Notes: generated by a model not told the origin, from the letters alone. Counted from the stretch's first letter, positions 41,313 through 50,379 are shown. The stretch is DNA of 64,000 bases from Plut-88900 sp963668115 (GCA_963668115.1 OY764147.1:186001-250000), one strand, 5' to 3'. Translations and numbers: made by a program.

Positions 41313-42646
41313 GCTTGGCCAGTAAGCTCCCGAACGTCCTGCACCTGATCCAGCTTTTCCGTGCATTCAACCAGGCGGGTGACGCGGTCGGGGCCCAGGA
41401 TGTCGTCGCAAAGGAAGTGGATTTTATCCAGGAGTTGGGAGCGCGGGGCCCGGTTGCCGTAGTCTCCCCATAGGGTGCCGGTCTCGCCGTGGACCGTGGT
41501 GCCGTCTTTGAGAAGGATGGAGGCCCGGGCGAGGGTTGAGCCGTCGGGGGCGGCGGCAAGGTCAGGGTCGAACTGCACGTTGACCCGGGAGGCGAATTCC
41601 TGGATATTGGGGTTGGATATTACGTCTGGGTGGAAGACGGTAATGTCGGTCCTGCTTTCGACGAGAGTAACGGCGATGGCGTAGGGGACATGGAACTTGG
41701 AGGCGAGGACGTTGTCGGGGTAGGGGCCGAGCATTCCGTCGAGCATGCGGTGGGCGCGGAGGTCGATGCGTTCGATGGAGTCAGCGTCGAGGTTGTTGCG
41801 GGAGCGGGCGTCGAGGACGGCCTCTATGGAGGCGTGGTTGATGCGGCAGCAGGCGTGGAATTTGAAGTAGTTTTGCTGGATGCGGAGCTTTCCTCCGAGG
41901 CCCTGAACTGCGGCCTCGGGGCTGAAGGAGTCGCCGAGGATGGTGCCGAAGACGTCGGATGGGGCGTCGTCGAGGCCGGTGAAGCCGCAATCATACAGGT
42001 GGGCGGCCAGGATGCCCTGGAAAGATGAGCGGCCGGGGTAGAGATTTCGGATAGTGGCGCCTCGGAAGGCGGTGGTCCAGGTATTGGCGGGGCTCATGGA
42101 GGCGGCCAGGTTGATAACGTCACGCACCTGCTGAGCATTGTAGTCTCGCAGCTTGGCAATGGCGGCGGCGGTACCGACCGTTCCCCAATGGCCGTGGGAG
42201 TGGACATTGTCGCGGGGCCTGGTTGCACCGCCAAGGCGGGACTCGACTTCGTAGCCGACCACTACGCTTTCGATGAACTTCTTGCCGTAGACACCCATCT
42301 CTTCGCCGACGGCGAGGGCGCCGGGGATAGTATGGATGGCGGGATGGCCGCCGCCGAAGCGGTTGCCTTCATCCATTTCCAGCGCAACGCCCGCGGTGGA
42401 GTTGGCGAGGGCTGCGAACATGGGCTCGGCCTTGAGATTGTGCCCGATAAGGGTGGCTGCGGGGGGTTGGGAGCGCTTCGAGGCGAGGTTGGCGAGAGCA
42501 CGGTTTTCCGGGAGCTGGGCCCCGGCGATGATTGCGCCGAAGGTGTCCATGATAACGTCTTTGGCGGCGGCCCGGGCGTCGGGGGAGAGGGTGTCGTAGG
42601 TGGTGTCGGAGACGAACTGGGAAAGCTGATCAAGGTAGTCGGTCAT
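41309..42646 (-). CDS. MmgE/PrpD family protein
   Basis: This 445-aa protein matches the 2-methylcitrate dehydratase/cis-aconitate decarboxylase fold. Visible are MDTFGAIIAGAQ near residue 35, ALEMDEGNRFGGGHPAIHTIPGALA (about 88-112), the segment HGHWGTVGTAAAIAKLR (about 150), and KFHACCRINHASIEAV (about 255), which line the active site in the family. It probably eliminates water or CO2 from a tricarboxylate-like acid. GAGGAG lies 7 nt before the ATG at 42646; a further upstream start to 42685 overlaps the opposite gene's leader. Confidence 0.9.
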   Translation of the reverse strand: MTDYLDQLSQFVSDTTYDTLSPDARAAAKDVIMDTFGAIIAGAQLPENRALANLASKRSQPPAATLIGHNLKAEPMFAALANSTAGVALEMDEGNRFGGGHPAIHTIPGALAVGEEMGVYGKKFIESVVVGYEVESRLGGATRPRDNVHSHGHWGTVGTAAAIAKLRDYNAQQVRDVINLAASMSPANTWTTAFRGATIRNLYPGRSSFQGILAAHLYDCGFTGLDDAPSDVFGTILGDSFSPEAAVQGLGGKLRIQQNYFKFHACCRINHASIEAVLDARSRNNLDADSIERIDLRAHRMLDGMLGPYPDNVLASKFHVPYAIAVTLVESRTDITVFHPDVISNPNIQEFASRVNVQFDPDLAAAPDGSTLARASILLKDGTTVHGETGTLWGDYGNRAPRSQLLDKIHFLCDDILGPDRVTRLVECTEKLDQVQDVRELTGQA

Positions 42647-42741
42647 GGTCAGGCTCCTCGCGGGTGTGTGGGTGCAAGGTAACACGGGGCACGGGGGAGG
42701 GCAATTGGGGGTGTATACTCACCGAATCTGAGGAGAGAATT

Positions 42742-43245
42742 GTGACCGAGGAAAGCCCGGTATTGGTCGAACTGAAGAAGATGGTCGGGAGGGAGATGAA
42801 GATTACGTCTCCTGATGAGATAGGGAGATCAGGGATACGGGCCTTTGCACAGGCGCAGGGGGATATGAACCCGCTGTACCTCGATGAGGAATATGCGTTT
42901 GGGACACGGCATGGAGGGATAATCGCTCCGCCGACGCTGGTTTGTGAGACGCTTCAGTACATGGTGGGCGAGGTGGATGATACGGGAGGGGCGGCGGGGC
43001 GATTCGGGTTGCCGGTCGGGATGGAGATCCGTGCGGCGAATGACTACGAGTTCTTCCAGCCCCTGAGACCCGACGACGTGCTGACAGCGCACTGGAAGGT
43101 GATGGACGTGCGGGAGAAACAAGGTAGGACGGGAACGTTGTATTTCCTGGAGTACGACATTAGCTATACTAACCAGCGGGGCGAGCTGCTGGCGGTGAAC
43201 CATGAGACGATGATATTTCGGGATGAGGGGGGTGGGGATGGGTAA
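42742..43245 (+). CDS. MaoC-like dehydratase, hotdog fold (FAS1-dehydratase type)
   Basis: This 167-aa protein is a single hotdog domain. It has the hydratase-2-like opening IRAFAQAQGDMNPLYLDEEYA (Asp and His/Asn-type region, about residues 32-52) and RHGGIIAPPTLV (about 57). These proteins hydrate or dehydrate acyl-CoA or acyl-ACP double bonds. The next gene is a second MaoC-like subunit overlapping by 8 bp, so a heterodimer is likely. GTG start with GAGGAGAG upstream. Confidence 0.88.
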   Translation: MTEESPVLVELKKMVGREMKITSPDEIGRSGIRAFAQAQGDMNPLYLDEEYAFGTRHGGIIAPPTLVCETLQYMVGEVDDTGGAAGRFGLPVGMEIRAANDYEFFQPLRPDDVLTAHWKVMDVREKQGRTGTLYFLEYDISYTNQRGELLAVNHETMIFRDEGGGDG

Positions 43246-43669
43246 GAACGGCGTCCGGTTTGAGGACGTTGAGGTTGGGGATGAGATTCCGGCATTGGTC
43301 AAGGAGATAACCACGGTAAGCATGGTGATGTATGCGGCGTCAACGTGGGACTTTCATCGGTATCACCACGACATGGACTACGCGAAGGGGAAGGGGATGA
43401 GGGAGCAGTTCCTGGACGGGCAACAGATGGGAGGATACCTGGCGCAGCTTGTCGTGGACTGGGCGGGGGTGGAGGCAACGCTTAAACGGCTTTCGTTCAG
43501 GTATGGGGACTTCGTATTTCCGGGGGATAGGTTGACTTGCAGGGGAAGCGTGGTGGAGAAGAGGAGTAAGGGGGTTGTTGAGTGCGAGCTTTGGATTGAT
43601 AACCAGCACGGGACAAGGGTTTTGAAGAACGGCAGGGCAGTGGTGCAGCTTCCCACCCGAGACTCCTAA
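43238..43669 (+). CDS. MaoC-like dehydratase subunit, hotdog fold
   Basis: This 143-aa protein is a second hotdog domain. It has FEDVEVGDEIPALVKEIT, ASTWDFHRYHHDMDYAKGKG (about residues 28-47; Asp/His/Asp pattern typical of this group) and GDRLTCRGSVVEKR near 92. It overlaps the preceding MaoC gene and probably forms one enzyme with it, since each alone is half of a two-domain hydratase 2. A GGGGGGTGGGG purine tract precedes the ATG at 43238. Confidence 0.87.
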   Translation: MGKNGVRFEDVEVGDEIPALVKEITTVSMVMYAASTWDFHRYHHDMDYAKGKGMREQFLDGQQMGGYLAQLVVDWAGVEATLKRLSFRYGDFVFPGDRLTCRGSVVEKRSKGVVECELWIDNQHGTRVLKNGRAVVQLPTRDS

Positions 43670-43685
43670 TTCGCTTGGGTCAGTG

Positions 43686-43694
43686 TGATATTAT
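43686..43694 (+). promoter_or_regulatory. extended -10 promoter TGATATTAT
   Basis: TGA precedes TATTAT, ending 35 nt before the ATG at 43729. Confidence 0.5.
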
Positions 43695-43728
43695 TTCCTG
43701 CAATAGTTGACGAGTATCGGGAGGGCGT

Positions 43729-44937
43729 ATGGGCAAAGCGCTCGAAGGCATCAGGGTCATAGATTTAACACAGTTCGAGGCTGGGACCACTTGCACCCAG
43801 GCCTTGGCGTGGCTCGGCGCTGATGTCATCAAAATCGAGGCCCCAGGGAAGGGAGACCCCGGACGAAGGGCATCCATGGATGTACCGGGGCTGGACAGCT
43901 ACTATTTCCTGCTTCTGAACGCGAACAAGCGTAGCATGACCCTGGACGTCAAGACCGAGGATGGTAAGCGGTTGTTCCTGGAACTGGTGAAGAATGCGGA
44001 CGTGGTGGCGGAGAACCTGGGACCGGGAACTCTGGAGCGGCTGGGGCTGACATTCGACGTGCTTTCGGAGGTGAACCCGAAGATAATCCTGGCCCGGGTG
44101 AAGGGATTCGGGACCTACGGGCCGTACAGCGGGTTCAAGAGTTTTGACATGATCGCCCAGATGGTGGGCGGTGCCGCAGCGACTACGGGACACCCCGGCG
44201 GCTCACCGACGTTGATGGGCATAACAGCCGGTGACATCGGGACGGGCTACCACACGGCGCTGGGGATCATGGCGGCACTATGGCAGAGGCAGGCCACGGG
44301 GGTGGGGCAGGAACTCGAAGTTTCGATGCAAGACGCGGTGGTAAACCTGGGTCGGGTGATCATGATGACCTACAACATGACGGGCAAGGCGCCCGACCGT
44401 CGGGGGACGACGACCGCTGGCGTGTACCCCGGTGACATCTTCCGGTGCGCACCGGGGGGATTTGACGACTACGCTTTCATATATGTGAGCTCGGTTATCG
44501 GGGACAAGATGTGGCCGGCATTGTTGAGAGTGATGGGTAGGGAGGACCTGATAGGCGATCCAAGGTACAGCACTCCCCAGGCTCGCAAAGAGAACGGCAT
44601 GGAAGTGAACATGATCGTCGAAGAGTGGACGATGCAGCACACCAAGTACGAGGTGATGGAGAAGATAGGCGGTGCAGGTATACCGTGCGGGGCAATGCTG
44701 AACGCCGAGGACATTCACACGGACAAGCACCTGATAGAGCGGGGCATGATAGTGGACATGGACCACCCCCAGCGGGGCAAGTTCAAAATTATTGCCGATC
44801 CGATCAAGCTTTCCCATTCATCTTTCGATATGGAGCCGGCACCACTGCTGGGACAACACACGGCGGAGGTATTAAACGAGGTGTTGGGGATAAATGGCAG
44901 CAAGTACGAAGAGCTAAAGACTGCGGGCGTAATCTAG
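43729..44937 (+). CDS. CaiB/BaiF family CoA-transferase
   Basis: This 402-aa class III CoA-transferase is a full-length single-domain protein: EGIRVIDLTQFEAGTTCTQALAWLGADVIKIEAPG at the start, NLGPGTLERLGL near 100, and the catalytic Asp in GITAGDIGTGYHTALGIMAAL (about residue 169). It moves CoA between an acyl-CoA and a free acid. GGGAGGG lies just before the ATG. A gene of unknown function follows after 42 bp and is probably co-transcribed; the MaoC pair upstream is likely part of the same pathway. Confidence 0.93.
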   Translation: MGKALEGIRVIDLTQFEAGTTCTQALAWLGADVIKIEAPGKGDPGRRASMDVPGLDSYYFLLLNANKRSMTLDVKTEDGKRLFLELVKNADVVAENLGPGTLERLGLTFDVLSEVNPKIILARVKGFGTYGPYSGFKSFDMIAQMVGGAAATTGHPGGSPTLMGITAGDIGTGYHTALGIMAALWQRQATGVGQELEVSMQDAVVNLGRVIMMTYNMTGKAPDRRGTTTAGVYPGDIFRCAPGGFDDYAFIYVSSVIGDKMWPALLRVMGREDLIGDPRYSTPQARKENGMEVNMIVEEWTMQHTKYEVMEKIGGAGIPCGAMLNAEDIHTDKHLIERGMIVDMDHPQRGKFKIIADPIKLSHSSFDMEPAPLLGQHTAEVLNEVLGINGSKYEELKTAGVI

Positions 44938-44979
44938 ACGTTATTTCGGCCAAGGGCCGAGGCTCGATAGGAGGACCTG

Positions 44980-46509
44980 ATGTTCAGGGGAATCGCATTT
45001 AGAGATGAAGTAGAAGAGCTGGTCCAGTTCGTAGAAGAGACGGACCCGAGCGAGATTATTGAGCGAACGCTGGACAAGCTGAGGACTGGTACGCCGGCGG
45101 TAGACCTGCTAAGGGCAGGAGCCCTGGCGGTATGCCGTTCAACGGAGCTTCCTCCAGAACATCATGGTGGCCCCGTGCATCCGATTTGCGGAATCCCCGG
45201 CGTCTATAACACCTCGCGCAGGCTGAGTGGTGAGATGGCGTTCATGCCGATAGTTCAGCACGTGACGCTGTGCAACAACCACGTACACTCGCCGCAGATG
45301 GGGCCCTATATCATGCCGGCAATGGAGGCGTTGGAGGGGACGGGTGCGATGATTGGGTCCTACCATCTTTCTGACGGAACTGAGGCCTCCGATGATCCCG
45401 ACATCATGGGGTCTACGGAGGAGGCGCTTCTGAGGTCGATACAGGTGAGGAAACCCAGCCTAGCTGAACAGTACTACCTGTGGCTGGAGCAGAACCGCAC
45501 ACCGGGGGAGACGCTGGACCTGCTGCTCCCGGCGTCGGTGTCGCGGAACAGTATAGACGACCACTACTTCGTATACCCGATGTTCACGTTCAAGGCGCTG
45601 GACGTAATCGGCTGGGAGTGGGCGCCGGTGCTGATGAGGGTGGTGGTGCGCTACCAGGCGCGGAACCCGTTCAGCCTGACGCGGACGCAGGAGTCGGTGT
45701 TCGAGGACGTGACTAAGCTCATTGAGAAGTACGGGCTCATGGACAGGGAGATACCTGTGCAGACAGGTGAGAGGGAGTCGGAGGCTATAGGGGCGCTGGG
45801 AGAGGCGATCGGCGGGTGCACTAACTACATGGACGGCATGGAGCCGATGGCAAAGGCCCTGGCAGAAGGGCTGTCGCTGGAAGGGGCCGGGGAGGGGTTG
45901 TCGGTGGGGGCGTCGAAAGCGTACCTGAAGTCGAGCTACGGCAACCCTATGGACTCGCACCTGCACACGGGTACGAACGGGCGTCGGTACCTGGTGAACA
46001 TGGAAGGGGTGAGCCGGAGGCACAAGATCGAGGCGTTAATCACCGGGCTGACGGGGCCGGAGTGCCTGAACGGGGCCCGGATGCAGTGGGAGAAGCCGTT
46101 TGATCCCGCGAAGGCGGAGTCCCTGCCGGAGATGGGACAGGCCGAGCTGCTGGACGCGATAGCCGATAGCATAGAAGGGCAGCCGTGGGCGAACTGGCGG
46201 GAGATCGGGGTGGACAACCTGGAGCTCGGGGGCGAGGTGCAGGAGGCGATGCTGCTGGCACAACGCTACGCGGACCGTCGGTACAGCCCCGAGGCCCTGT
46301 TCCGGAAGATCGGCGAGCTAATCTCCAGGGACGACTTCACGGAGCTGCACGGGATCAAGCACCATCAGGCATTGGTAGATGAGTTCTATGCGACGCGTGA
46401 GCCGTACCGGTGGAACCACCTCGTGGCGGCTGTGAAGTCTGTGGCGGTGGTGGAGGGAGGGAAGGAGCGGACGATTTTCGACCGGACGCTGGAGATGCTG
46501 AAGGTCTAG
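44980..46509 (+). CDS. conserved-looking protein of unknown function, 509 aa
   Basis: I do not recognise this family. The protein is soluble with no signal peptide or membrane segment. It is rich in well-placed His: ELPPEHHGGPVHPICGIPG (about residues 58-76), VTLCNNHVHSPQMGP (about 95-109), NPMDSHLHTGTNGRRY (about 325), and HGIKHHQALVDEFYATREPY near 455. Together with several Cys and Asp these could bind metal. Strong AGGAGG 5-6 nt before the ATG and position 42 bp after a CaiB transferase suggest an enzyme of the same pathway. Confidence 0.75.
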   Translation: MFRGIAFRDEVEELVQFVEETDPSEIIERTLDKLRTGTPAVDLLRAGALAVCRSTELPPEHHGGPVHPICGIPGVYNTSRRLSGEMAFMPIVQHVTLCNNHVHSPQMGPYIMPAMEALEGTGAMIGSYHLSDGTEASDDPDIMGSTEEALLRSIQVRKPSLAEQYYLWLEQNRTPGETLDLLLPASVSRNSIDDHYFVYPMFTFKALDVIGWEWAPVLMRVVVRYQARNPFSLTRTQESVFEDVTKLIEKYGLMDREIPVQTGERESEAIGALGEAIGGCTNYMDGMEPMAKALAEGLSLEGAGEGLSVGASKAYLKSSYGNPMDSHLHTGTNGRRYLVNMEGVSRRHKIEALITGLTGPECLNGARMQWEKPFDPAKAESLPEMGQAELLDAIADSIEGQPWANWREIGVDNLELGGEVQEAMLLAQRYADRRYSPEALFRKIGELISRDDFTELHGIKHHQALVDEFYATREPYRWNHLVAAVKSVAVVEGGKERTIFDRTLEMLKV

Positions 46510-46534
46510 GGGTTCTGGGTTCCAGCCAGGGACT

Positions 46535-47278
46535 TTAGAAGAGTTCGGCGTCTTCGTCGAACCACTTGCGGATGAGGTCGTTGAGGGAGCCGTCTTCCTT
46601 CATGGCGCTGATGGCGTCATTTAGCCTGTCTTTCAGGTCTGTGTCGCTCTCCCTGATCCCTGCGCCAATACCCTCTTCCAGCAAGACGGGTTGGCCAAGA
46701 ACAGCGAGCCTGCCGCCGCTTTCGGCGACGACTGTGTGAGCGAACTCCCGGTCGAAGAGGGCGGAGTCTACATCACCGTTGAGTATGGCTGAGACAACGT
46801 CTTCGCCAGTATCGAATTCCATGAAGTTAGCGCCGGTCTCGGCGAGATAGGCGGAGTGAACGGTGGCGACCCCTGCGGCGATGATGCCGTCGAGGGCGTC
46901 TTCGGAGGCGTCCGTCAGGGCGATGTAGACGGAGGGAGTCGGGGGCAGGTAGGGCTGGGTGAAGTCGATGATCTGGTCTCTTTCGTCATTGATGCTCATG
47001 CCAGAGACAATTACGTCGAATTTCTCGGCGGTGAGGTCTTCGATGATAGAGTCCCAAGGGGTGATGATCCATTCGCACGCCAGGTTGGCCCGCTGGCAGA
47101 CTTCGTCCATCAAGTCAGCTTCGAATCCGTCAATCTCTCCTGCGTCGTTGACGAAGTTGTAGGGGGGATATTCGCCATCGGTGCCGATGCGAACCGGGGT
47201 CGGGTCTTGGGCGCAGGACAGGGGGATGGGTAGGAGCAGAAGCAGGGAGAAAGCTAGAATCAGACCGAACTTGCACAT
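46535..47278 (-). CDS. amino-acid-type ABC transporter solute-binding lipoprotein
   Basis: This 247-aa protein has a signal segment with a lipobox-like PLSC (Cys about residue 22) followed by the family-3 solute-binding fold: VRIGTDGEYPPYNFVNDAGEIDGFEADLMDEVC, WDSIIEDLTAEKFDVIVSGMSI, ERDQIIDFTQPYL. It should bind a polar amino acid or similar ligand outside the membrane. No permease or ATPase gene accompanies it, so it is an orphan here or serves a transporter elsewhere. The gene starts 12 bp after the flavin monooxygenase stop on the same strand. Confidence 0.9.
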   Translation of the reverse strand: MCKFGLILAFSLLLLLPIPLSCAQDPTPVRIGTDGEYPPYNFVNDAGEIDGFEADLMDEVCQRANLACEWIITPWDSIIEDLTAEKFDVIVSGMSINDERDQIIDFTQPYLPPTPSVYIALTDASEDALDGIIAAGVATVHSAYLAETGANFMEFDTGEDVVSAILNGDVDSALFDREFAHTVVAESGGRLAVLGQPVLLEEGIGAGIRESDTDLKDRLNDAISAMKEDGSLNDLIRKWFDEDAELF

Positions 47279-47290
47279 TGTAAACTCTGG

Positions 47291-48430
47291 CTATTTGTCC
47301 AGGAACTGGGGCATGACTTTGTCGGCGAAGAGATAGAGGGAGCGCATGACTTCGGAGAAGGTGAGATGGGGGAGGGGCCAGTACATAGTGACGTGCTGAC
47401 ACCCTAGCTCTTCGCGCCACTTTTCGATGCCCTCGGCGACGAATTCCGGGGTGCCGACGAGGGTGTGGCCGCGCTTGGTGAGGAAGTCGAGCCAGTCGTC
47501 GGCCTGGTCTTCGTCGGTAAGGGGTTCGGACTTGCCGATCATGGTGGGTCGGGCCCACTTTCCTGCGCCGTAGGTCATGGCGGTCTCGATAACGGGGCGC
47601 ATGATACGTCGGGCCTCTTCCATGGTCGGGGCGACGAAGATGGGTCGCATCATGGCGACGCCTTCCCCCATGGGCACGTCGCGACCCTGGGAGTCGGAGG
47701 CGGCGTTCTTGTAGGCGGTCCATGCTTCCCGGGTGCCTTCCAGGGTGCGGCCCCAGGACATGGTGCCGAACCCTCGGCTGGCGGCGAAGGCGTGGGAAGA
47801 AGCGGAGTCGGCCATTTGCCAGATTGGGGGGTGGGGTTGCTGATAGGGCTTGGGGTGGACTCCCAGGGCAATTAACTCACCGTTCTCGTTGTTGTAGCGG
47901 CGGTCCTGGGCAATATCAGGCACGGTCTCTTGCCAGCCGGGGACTGGGAGGGTGTAGAACTCGCCGGTGTGGGTGAAGGCGTCTTCGGTCCAGCACTTGA
48001 GAATGATGTCGAGGGACTCTTCGAAAAGAGCGTAGTTCTTTTTCTGGTCCCGGCGGTCAGCATTGCGGTTAAAGTTGGCGTTGACGCGGTTGTTGATGCC
48101 GCGGATGACGCCGAAGTCGACGCGCCCCTGGCTCATGTGGTCGAGCATGGCGATGTCTTCGGCAACGTGGACGGGATGACGGTCCGTAATGGAGACGCCG
48201 CACTGGCCGAGGCGGAGGGTGGAGGTCTGACCTGCGAGGTCGGCACAGGCGAGGACGGGATTGGAGGGGGTGGGGGTGACCCAGCCGTCCCAGAAGAAGT
48301 GGTGCTCGGCGACCCAGACGGTAGTGAAGCCGGCCTGTTCATAGAGACGGGCCTCGGCGCGCCATTCCTCAATCCAGGGGTAGCCATCTATCTGGCCGCC
48401 GTGGGCGTAGAGACCGCTATCGAATCTCAT
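47291..48430 (-). CDS. LLM-class flavin-dependent monooxygenase
   Basis: This 379-aa luciferase-like protein has VWVAEHHFFWDGWVTPTPS (about residues 39-57), LGQCGVSITDRHPVHVAEDIAMLDH (about 74), the FMN loop GRVDFGVIRGINNR, and EARRIMRPVIETAMTYG. It oxidises an unknown organic substrate with reduced flavin and O2. I placed the start at the ATG at 48430 with GAGGTG upstream; the longer frame to 48496 is Pro/Thr-rich and unlikely. It is followed by an orphan solute-binding protein, which may deliver its substrate. Confidence 0.9.
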   Translation of the reverse strand: MRFDSGLYAHGGQIDGYPWIEEWRAEARLYEQAGFTTVWVAEHHFFWDGWVTPTPSNPVLACADLAGQTSTLRLGQCGVSITDRHPVHVAEDIAMLDHMSQGRVDFGVIRGINNRVNANFNRNADRRDQKKNYALFEESLDIILKCWTEDAFTHTGEFYTLPVPGWQETVPDIAQDRRYNNENGELIALGVHPKPYQQPHPPIWQMADSASSHAFAASRGFGTMSWGRTLEGTREAWTAYKNAASDSQGRDVPMGEGVAMMRPIFVAPTMEEARRIMRPVIETAMTYGAGKWARPTMIGKSEPLTDEDQADDWLDFLTKRGHTLVGTPEFVAEGIEKWREELGCQHVTMYWPLPHLTFSEVMRSLYLFADKVMPQFLDK

Positions 48431-48553
48431 GCTGGGCACCTCTGTGGGGGTAGGTGTATCGGGTGTCACAGTAGGGGGGAGGGGGGTGCTTGTCAAGGAA
48501 AGAGGCCACTCCGACGGATTGGATTAAGACAGATCGGTAGACAGTAGTTCCGA

Positions 48554-48562
48554 TGGTATAAT
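48554..48562 (+). promoter_or_regulatory. extended -10 promoter TGGTATAAT of the toxin-antitoxin pair
   Basis: TGG precedes a perfect TATAAT ending 35 nt before the ATG at 48597. Confidence 0.6.
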
Positions 48563-48596
48563 TGACTGGTTAAAACAACAGGTTAGGTAATGTTCA

Positions 48597-48848
48597 ATGC
48601 GGATGATTCAAGCAACTGAAGCCAAAACCCATCTGGCCGAACTTCTTCGCAATGTCGAGCGGGGGGAGACTATAGCCATCACGCGGCATGGCAAGGCGAT
48701 AGCTCACCTGATTCCAGCTGAGGCACAGGAGAAAATACAGCGAAAACGGGCTGTAGAGGAGTTTCTGCGTCGGAGAGATGAAGGAGAGAAGATTAAAGCA
48801 ACCCTGGAGGAGATGCTTGAATGGCGTCGCGAGGGGCTCCGCTCTTGA
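48597..48848 (+). CDS. Phd/YefM-type antitoxin
   Basis: This 83-aa protein has the Phd/YefM N-terminal DNA-binding fold (IQATEAKTHLAELLRNVERGETIAITRHGKAIAHLIP, residues 4-40) and a charged helical tail that would wrap the toxin. It neutralises the PIN-domain protein encoded by the overlapping gene and probably represses the promoter at 48554. An ATG at codon 3 is an alternative start. Confidence 0.92.
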   Translation: MRMIQATEAKTHLAELLRNVERGETIAITRHGKAIAHLIPAEAQEKIQRKRAVEEFLRRRDEGEKIKATLEEMLEWRREGLRS

Positions 48849-49246
48849 GCGAACTCGTCGTCGATGCCTCCATTATTGTTGCTGCGTTACTTGATGACGA
48901 GCACCAGCCGATTGCCGACAGGGTACTGAGGCACGTTGGAGAAGCAGGGGGACTCGCGCCACGGCTGTGGCAGCTGGAAACTCGTAGCGCACTGATATCT
49001 GCAGAGCATAGAGGGCGTGCAACGGAAGCACGAGTTGATGAACTCCTGGTTGTGCTTAAAGGCCTGCCTGTGAAAATTGACGGAGGGCAAAGCCTTGAGG
49101 AAACTCTTGCCCTAGCCAGGACTCACAAGTTGTCATTTTACGATGCAACCTACTTGGAATTGGCCAGGAGAAGTCATGCCATCCTTGCAACATTAGACTC
49201 AGAGTTGGCCCAAGCAGCTCTTGGTGAAGGTCTGCAAGTCTTATAA
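48821..49246 (+). CDS. vapC: VapC-type PIN-domain ribonuclease toxin
   Basis: This 141-aa PIN domain shows the acidic active site: Asp in LVVDASIIVAALL (about residue 15), Glu in LWQLETRSAL (about 53), Asp in KLSFYDATYLELARR (about 109), and Asp in LATLDSEL (about 127). VapC toxins cleave tRNA or rRNA when freed from antitoxin. The ATG at 48821 has GGAGGAG 8 nt upstream; a TTG at 48845 overlapping the antitoxin stop is the alternative. The overlap indicates coupled translation. Confidence 0.93.
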   Translation: MASRGAPLLSELVVDASIIVAALLDDEHQPIADRVLRHVGEAGGLAPRLWQLETRSALISAEHRGRATEARVDELLVVLKGLPVKIDGGQSLEETLALARTHKLSFYDATYLELARRSHAILATLDSELAQAALGEGLQVL

Positions 49247-49284
49247 CTCCAATTGCCTTCAATTAGAGACCTCAAAGTATATCC

Positions 49285-50379
49285 GTGGAAATAGGAATCA
49301 TCGGGCTGCCGCAGAGCGGTAAGACGACCATATTCAATGCGCTGACGGGCCTGGGGGATGAGGGGCAGGGGGGCCACGGGGGCAGGGTGGTGGTGGGTGT
49401 GGCGAAGGTTCCCGATGCCCGGCTGCAACCCCTTTCGGAGCTGTTTAACTCACGAAGGATAGTGCAGGCGGAGGTGAAGTACTTCGACGTGCCGTTGACG
49501 CCGAGGGGATTGGGGAAGAGCGCGGGTTTCGGGGGGAAGCTACTGAACGTGTTGTCGCAGGCGGATGCTCTGTTGCACGTGGTGAGGGCTTTCGATGAGG
49601 AGTCGATTCCCTGCATGGAGGGGAGCGTCGACCCGATACGGGATATAGAGGTGCTGGACCTTGAGTTGACGTATTCTGACCTGACGATTCTGGAACGAAA
49701 GCGGGAACGGCTGGAGGATGCGTTGAAGGGGGCACGGGCGCAGGAGAGGGACAAGCTGCTTGGCGAGCAGGCGTTGATCGACAGGGTGAAGGGGAACCTG
49801 GAAGAGGGGGCGCCGCTGCGTTCGCAGGAGTTGAGCACCGATGAGCAGAAGGCGCTGAGCGGATACCAGTTTCTGACAGCAAAGCCCGAACTGATTCTGC
49901 TGAACGTGGGAGAATTCGGGTTGCGCAACACAGGAGCGCTTGAAGGGGAGGTTATGGAGAGGTTTGGGGGAGAGTCGGTGGGTGTTGCATCCGTTTGTGG
50001 GAGGTTAGAGGAGGAGTTGTCGCAGCTGGACTTCAAGGAGGCGGCGGAGTTCCGGGTCTCGATGAACGGGGGAGAGCCCGCGCTGGACAAGGTGCTGCGG
50101 GTGTCTTATGAGCTGTTGGGGTTGGTGTCGTTTCTCACCTGTGGCCCCGATGAGGCTCGAGCGTGGCCAGTGGGTCGGGGCACGGCGGCGGTTAAGGCGG
50201 CGGGGAAGATACATTCGGACATCGAGCGGGGGTTCATAAGGGCGGAAGTGATCGAATACGAGAATGTGATGGAGTGCCAGGGCCTTGTTGAGGCGCGCAA
50301 AAAGGGGTTGATCCGTCAGGAGGGTAAGGGGTACCGGATACAGGACGGCGACGTAATCAACTTTCTATTCAATGTCTAG
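49285..50379 (+). CDS. ychF: Obg-family P-loop ATPase YchF/OLA1
   Basis: This 364-aa protein has P-loop IGIIGLPQSGKTTIFNALTG (residues 2-21), FDVPLTPRG (G3-like region), the NxxE-type specificity motif LLNVGEFG instead of NKxD, which fits ATP use, and the C-terminal TGS domain (TCGPDEARAWPVGRGTAAV through VINFLFNV). YchF associates with ribosomes and stress responses. GTG start without a clear ribosome site. Its stop overlaps the start of hemW by 8 bp. Confidence 0.95.
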   Translation: MEIGIIGLPQSGKTTIFNALTGLGDEGQGGHGGRVVVGVAKVPDARLQPLSELFNSRRIVQAEVKYFDVPLTPRGLGKSAGFGGKLLNVLSQADALLHVVRAFDEESIPCMEGSVDPIRDIEVLDLELTYSDLTILERKRERLEDALKGARAQERDKLLGEQALIDRVKGNLEEGAPLRSQELSTDEQKALSGYQFLTAKPELILLNVGEFGLRNTGALEGEVMERFGGESVGVASVCGRLEEELSQLDFKEAAEFRVSMNGGEPALDKVLRVSYELLGLVSFLTCGPDEARAWPVGRGTAAVKAAGKIHSDIERGFIRAEVIEYENVMECQGLVEARKKGLIRQEGKGYRIQDGDVINFLFNV

